DNA of 15,366 nt from Clostridium lundense DSM 17049 (lineage in GTDB: Bacteria > Bacillota > Clostridia > Clostridiales > Clostridiaceae). The stretch lies in contig NZ_JHVC01000039.1 in assembly GCF_000619945.1 (NCBI RefSeq), forward strand, positions 1-15,366. The letters run 5' to 3'. The notes below the pieces were generated by a model. That model was not told the origin of the DNA, made no database searches, and saw nothing but the letters and a program-made list of their open reading frames with translations. Below, in pieces: positions 14,419 to 15,366 of the stretch. Both the position numbers and the translations under genes were made by a program. Numbering within the stretch: the first letter of the stretch is position 1; the number at the start of each line of letters is the position of its first letter.

Positions 14419-14649
14419 TTATTTATAGATGATTTTAGATAGCTTATTAAAAATAAAATCTATTCCACCTATAGCTACCATATATATAAGACAAAATGCT
14501 AGAACTATACAGGTAGCCTTTTTCACTTCTTCTTTAGAGGCCCAGGTAATTCTTTTAAATTCACCTTTTAGATCTTTAAAAAATCTGATAATTCCACCTT
14601 GGTTAGTGGCAACCTTAACTTCTTTTCTTTCTTTTAGATCAGCGCTCAT
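14419..14649 (-). CDS. secE: Preprotein translocase subunit SecE
   Basis: SecE clamps SecY in the membrane and is essential for Sec protein export. The protein has 76 residues: a short variable N-terminus, the amphipathic helix IIRFFKDLKGEFKRITWASKEEVKKA (about 20-45) and one membrane span (CIVLAFCLIYMVAIGGIDFIF, about 47-67). The motif usually reads TWPSKEE; here the Pro is Ala37. The ATG at 14649 has only a weak SD (AGGGATGTGAAG). It lies 40 bp after rpmG and 48 bp before nusG, the standard bacterial arrangement. Confidence 0.95.
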   Translation of the reverse strand: MSADLKERKEVKVATNQGGIIRFFKDLKGEFKRITWASKEEVKKATCIVLAFCLIYMVAIGGIDFIFNKLSKIIYK

Positions 14650-14689
14650 TTCTTCACATCCCTGAATATAATAATGATGCCTCTATGTA

Positions 14690-14839
14690 CTATTTTGTTT
14701 CTTTATGAACTGTGTGCTTACGGCAAAATCTACAATATTTTCTCATTTCTAATCTATCTGGATCGTTTTTCTTGTTCTTCATTGTGTCATAATTTCTTTG
14801 TTTACATTCAGTACAAGCTAATGTAACCTTCACTCTCAT
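14690..14839 (-). CDS. rpmG: 50S ribosomal protein L33 (zinc-binding form)
   Basis: L33 is a small 50S protein near the E site. The protein has 49 residues, beginning MRVKVTLACTECKQRNYDT and ending CRFCRKHTVHKETK. Cys9-x-x-Cys12 and Cys36-x-x-Cys39 form the zinc ribbon, so this is the C+ form. Clostridia and bacilli often have a second, zinc-free copy elsewhere, which is not visible here. The ATG at 14839 follows AGGAGGTG with a 7-nt spacer. It is the first gene of its unit, with a promoter about 85 bp upstream. Confidence 0.97.
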   Translation of the reverse strand: MRVKVTLACTECKQRNYDTMKNKKNDPDRLEMRKYCRFCRKHTVHKETK

Positions 14840-14852
14840 TTTTTTACACCTC

Positions 14853-14876
14853 CTGGTACTTATCCTGGTATTTATC
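14853..14876 (-). repeat. 12-bp tandem repeat at the rpmG ribosome-binding site
   Basis: GATAAATACCAG is followed directly by GATAAGTACCAG (11 of 12 identical); the second copy runs into the rpmG SD (CAGGAGGTG). Upstream CUCCCUG (14883-14889) can pair with the CAGG of either copy or with the GGAG of the SD. This gives a possible sequestering fold. Confidence 0.6.
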
Positions 14877-14922
14877 TAAACGCAGGGAGATACTCTAATT
14901 TAATTTTAAGCATTACCTTAAT

Positions 14923-14951
14923 AATTTAACATACTTCATTTTATATGTCAA
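14923..14951 (-). promoter_or_regulatory. Promoter of rpmG-secE-nusG-rplKA
   Basis: TTGACA (14946-14951), a 17-bp spacer and TAAATT (14923-14928) preceded by TGT. It lies about 45 bp beyond the tuf terminator. The predicted leader is about 77 nt. No other promoter is visible between here and rplA, so the five genes are probably one unit. Confidence 0.88.
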
Positions 14952-14990
14952 TGTAATTTCTTAAAAGAACCATTGTATTTTTTTAACTTC

Positions 14991-15020
14991 TAAAAGGACT
15001 AGGTCTAGAAACCCAGTCCT
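14991..15020 (-). terminator. Terminator after the right-hand tuf
   Basis: AGGACUGGGU pairs with ACCUAGUCCU, 10 bp with one G-U pair, around UUCUAG. A short UUUU run follows. It begins 13 nt after the tuf stop codon and precedes the rpmG promoter. The U-run is short, so some readthrough is possible. Confidence 0.85.
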
Positions 15021-15033
15021 AATAAAATAAATA

Positions 15034-15366
15034 CTATTCAACTATAGTAGTAACAACTCCTGAACCAACTGTTCTTCCGCCTTCTCTTATAGCGAATCTT
15101 AATCCTTCATCCATTGCGATTGGAGTGATTAATTCAACATCCATATCAATGTGGTCTCCAGGCATTACCATTTCTGTTCCTTCTGGTAATTTGATTGATC
15201 CTGTAACGTCTGTTGTTCTGAAGTAGAACTGTGGTCTATATCCGTTAAAGAATGGAGTGTGTCTTCCACCTTCTTCTTTCTTTAATACGTATACCTGACC
15301 TACAAATTTCTTGTGTGGGTGTACTGATCCTGGTGCTGCTAATACCTGACCTCTTTCGATGTCATC
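15034..15366 (-). CDS. tuf: Elongation factor Tu, C-terminal part (5' end cut by window edge)
   Basis: The last 110 residues of EF-Tu and its TAG stop are present. They cover the end of domain II (DIERGQVLAAPGSV) and domain III (HKKFVGQVYVLKKEEGGRHTPF to REGGRTVGSGVVTTIVE). Segments such as FFNGYRPQFYFRTTDVTG and EMVMPGDHIDMDVELI are typical. This is a second tuf gene, distinct from the one at the left edge and on the same strand. It ends in its own terminator, so it is the last gene of an upstream unit not seen here. Confidence 0.98.
   Translation of the reverse strand, partial: DDIERGQVLAAPGSVHPHKKFVGQVYVLKKEEGGRHTPFFNGYRPQFYFRTTDVTGSIKLPEGTEMVMPGDHIDMDVELITPIAMDEGLRFAIREGGRTVGSGVVTTIVE

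Noticed and set aside
1..15366. CRISPR arrays, insertion sequences, tRNA or rRNA genes, prophage parts
   Set aside because: No spaced repeats, transposase frames, terminal inverted repeats or RNA gene motifs were seen; genes are collinear, intact housekeeping genes throughout.

Overview
This window is a conserved housekeeping cluster from a low-GC Gram-positive bacterium. Gene order, protein sequences, AT-rich spacers, AGA-rich codon use and strong GGAGG Shine-Dalgarno (SD) sites all point to a clostridium, probably Clostridium sensu stricto; I cannot name the species. Every gene is on the minus strand, so the transcript reads from high to low coordinates: tuf (C-terminal part) - rpmG - secE - nusG - rplK - rplA - rplJ - rplL - rpoB - rpoC - L7Ae-like gene (ybxF/rplGB) - rpsL - rpsG - fusA - tuf (N-terminal part). 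The two tuf genes are cut by the window edges and lie in direct orientation about 14.4 kb apart.

Four transcription units begin inside the window. Each has a promoter with a perfect TTGACA -35, a 17-bp spacer and a TGn extended -10: before rpmG (rpmG-secE-nusG-rplK-rplA), right after rplA (rplJ-rplL), before rpoB (rpoB-rpoC), and right after rpoC (ybxF-rpsL-rpsG-fusA-tuf). Strong hairpin terminators follow tuf (right edge) and rplL. Further hairpins with U-rich tails lie inside units: in the rplJ leader, just before rpoB, and between rpsG and fusA. Each of these can set the ratio of the genes on either side.

The products work together in gene expression. RpoB and RpoC form the RNA polymerase core. 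NusG couples polymerase to the ribosome. L1, L10, L11, L12 and L33 belong to the large ribosomal subunit and S7 and S12 to the small one. The L7Ae-like protein binds kink-turn RNA. EF-G and EF-Tu drive elongation, and SecE is part of the membrane translocon.

No mobile element, CRISPR array, tRNA, rRNA or novel protein system is visible. The interest lies in the RNA control layer. Two separate mimics of the 23S rRNA L1-binding site sit directly upstream of the rplK and rplA ribosome-binding sites. A complete L10-type leader contains an antiterminator/terminator pair. A terminator-like hairpin lies directly before rpoB. The nusG SD lies 34 nt from its start codon across a foldable segment. A long structured gap separates rpsL from rpsG.
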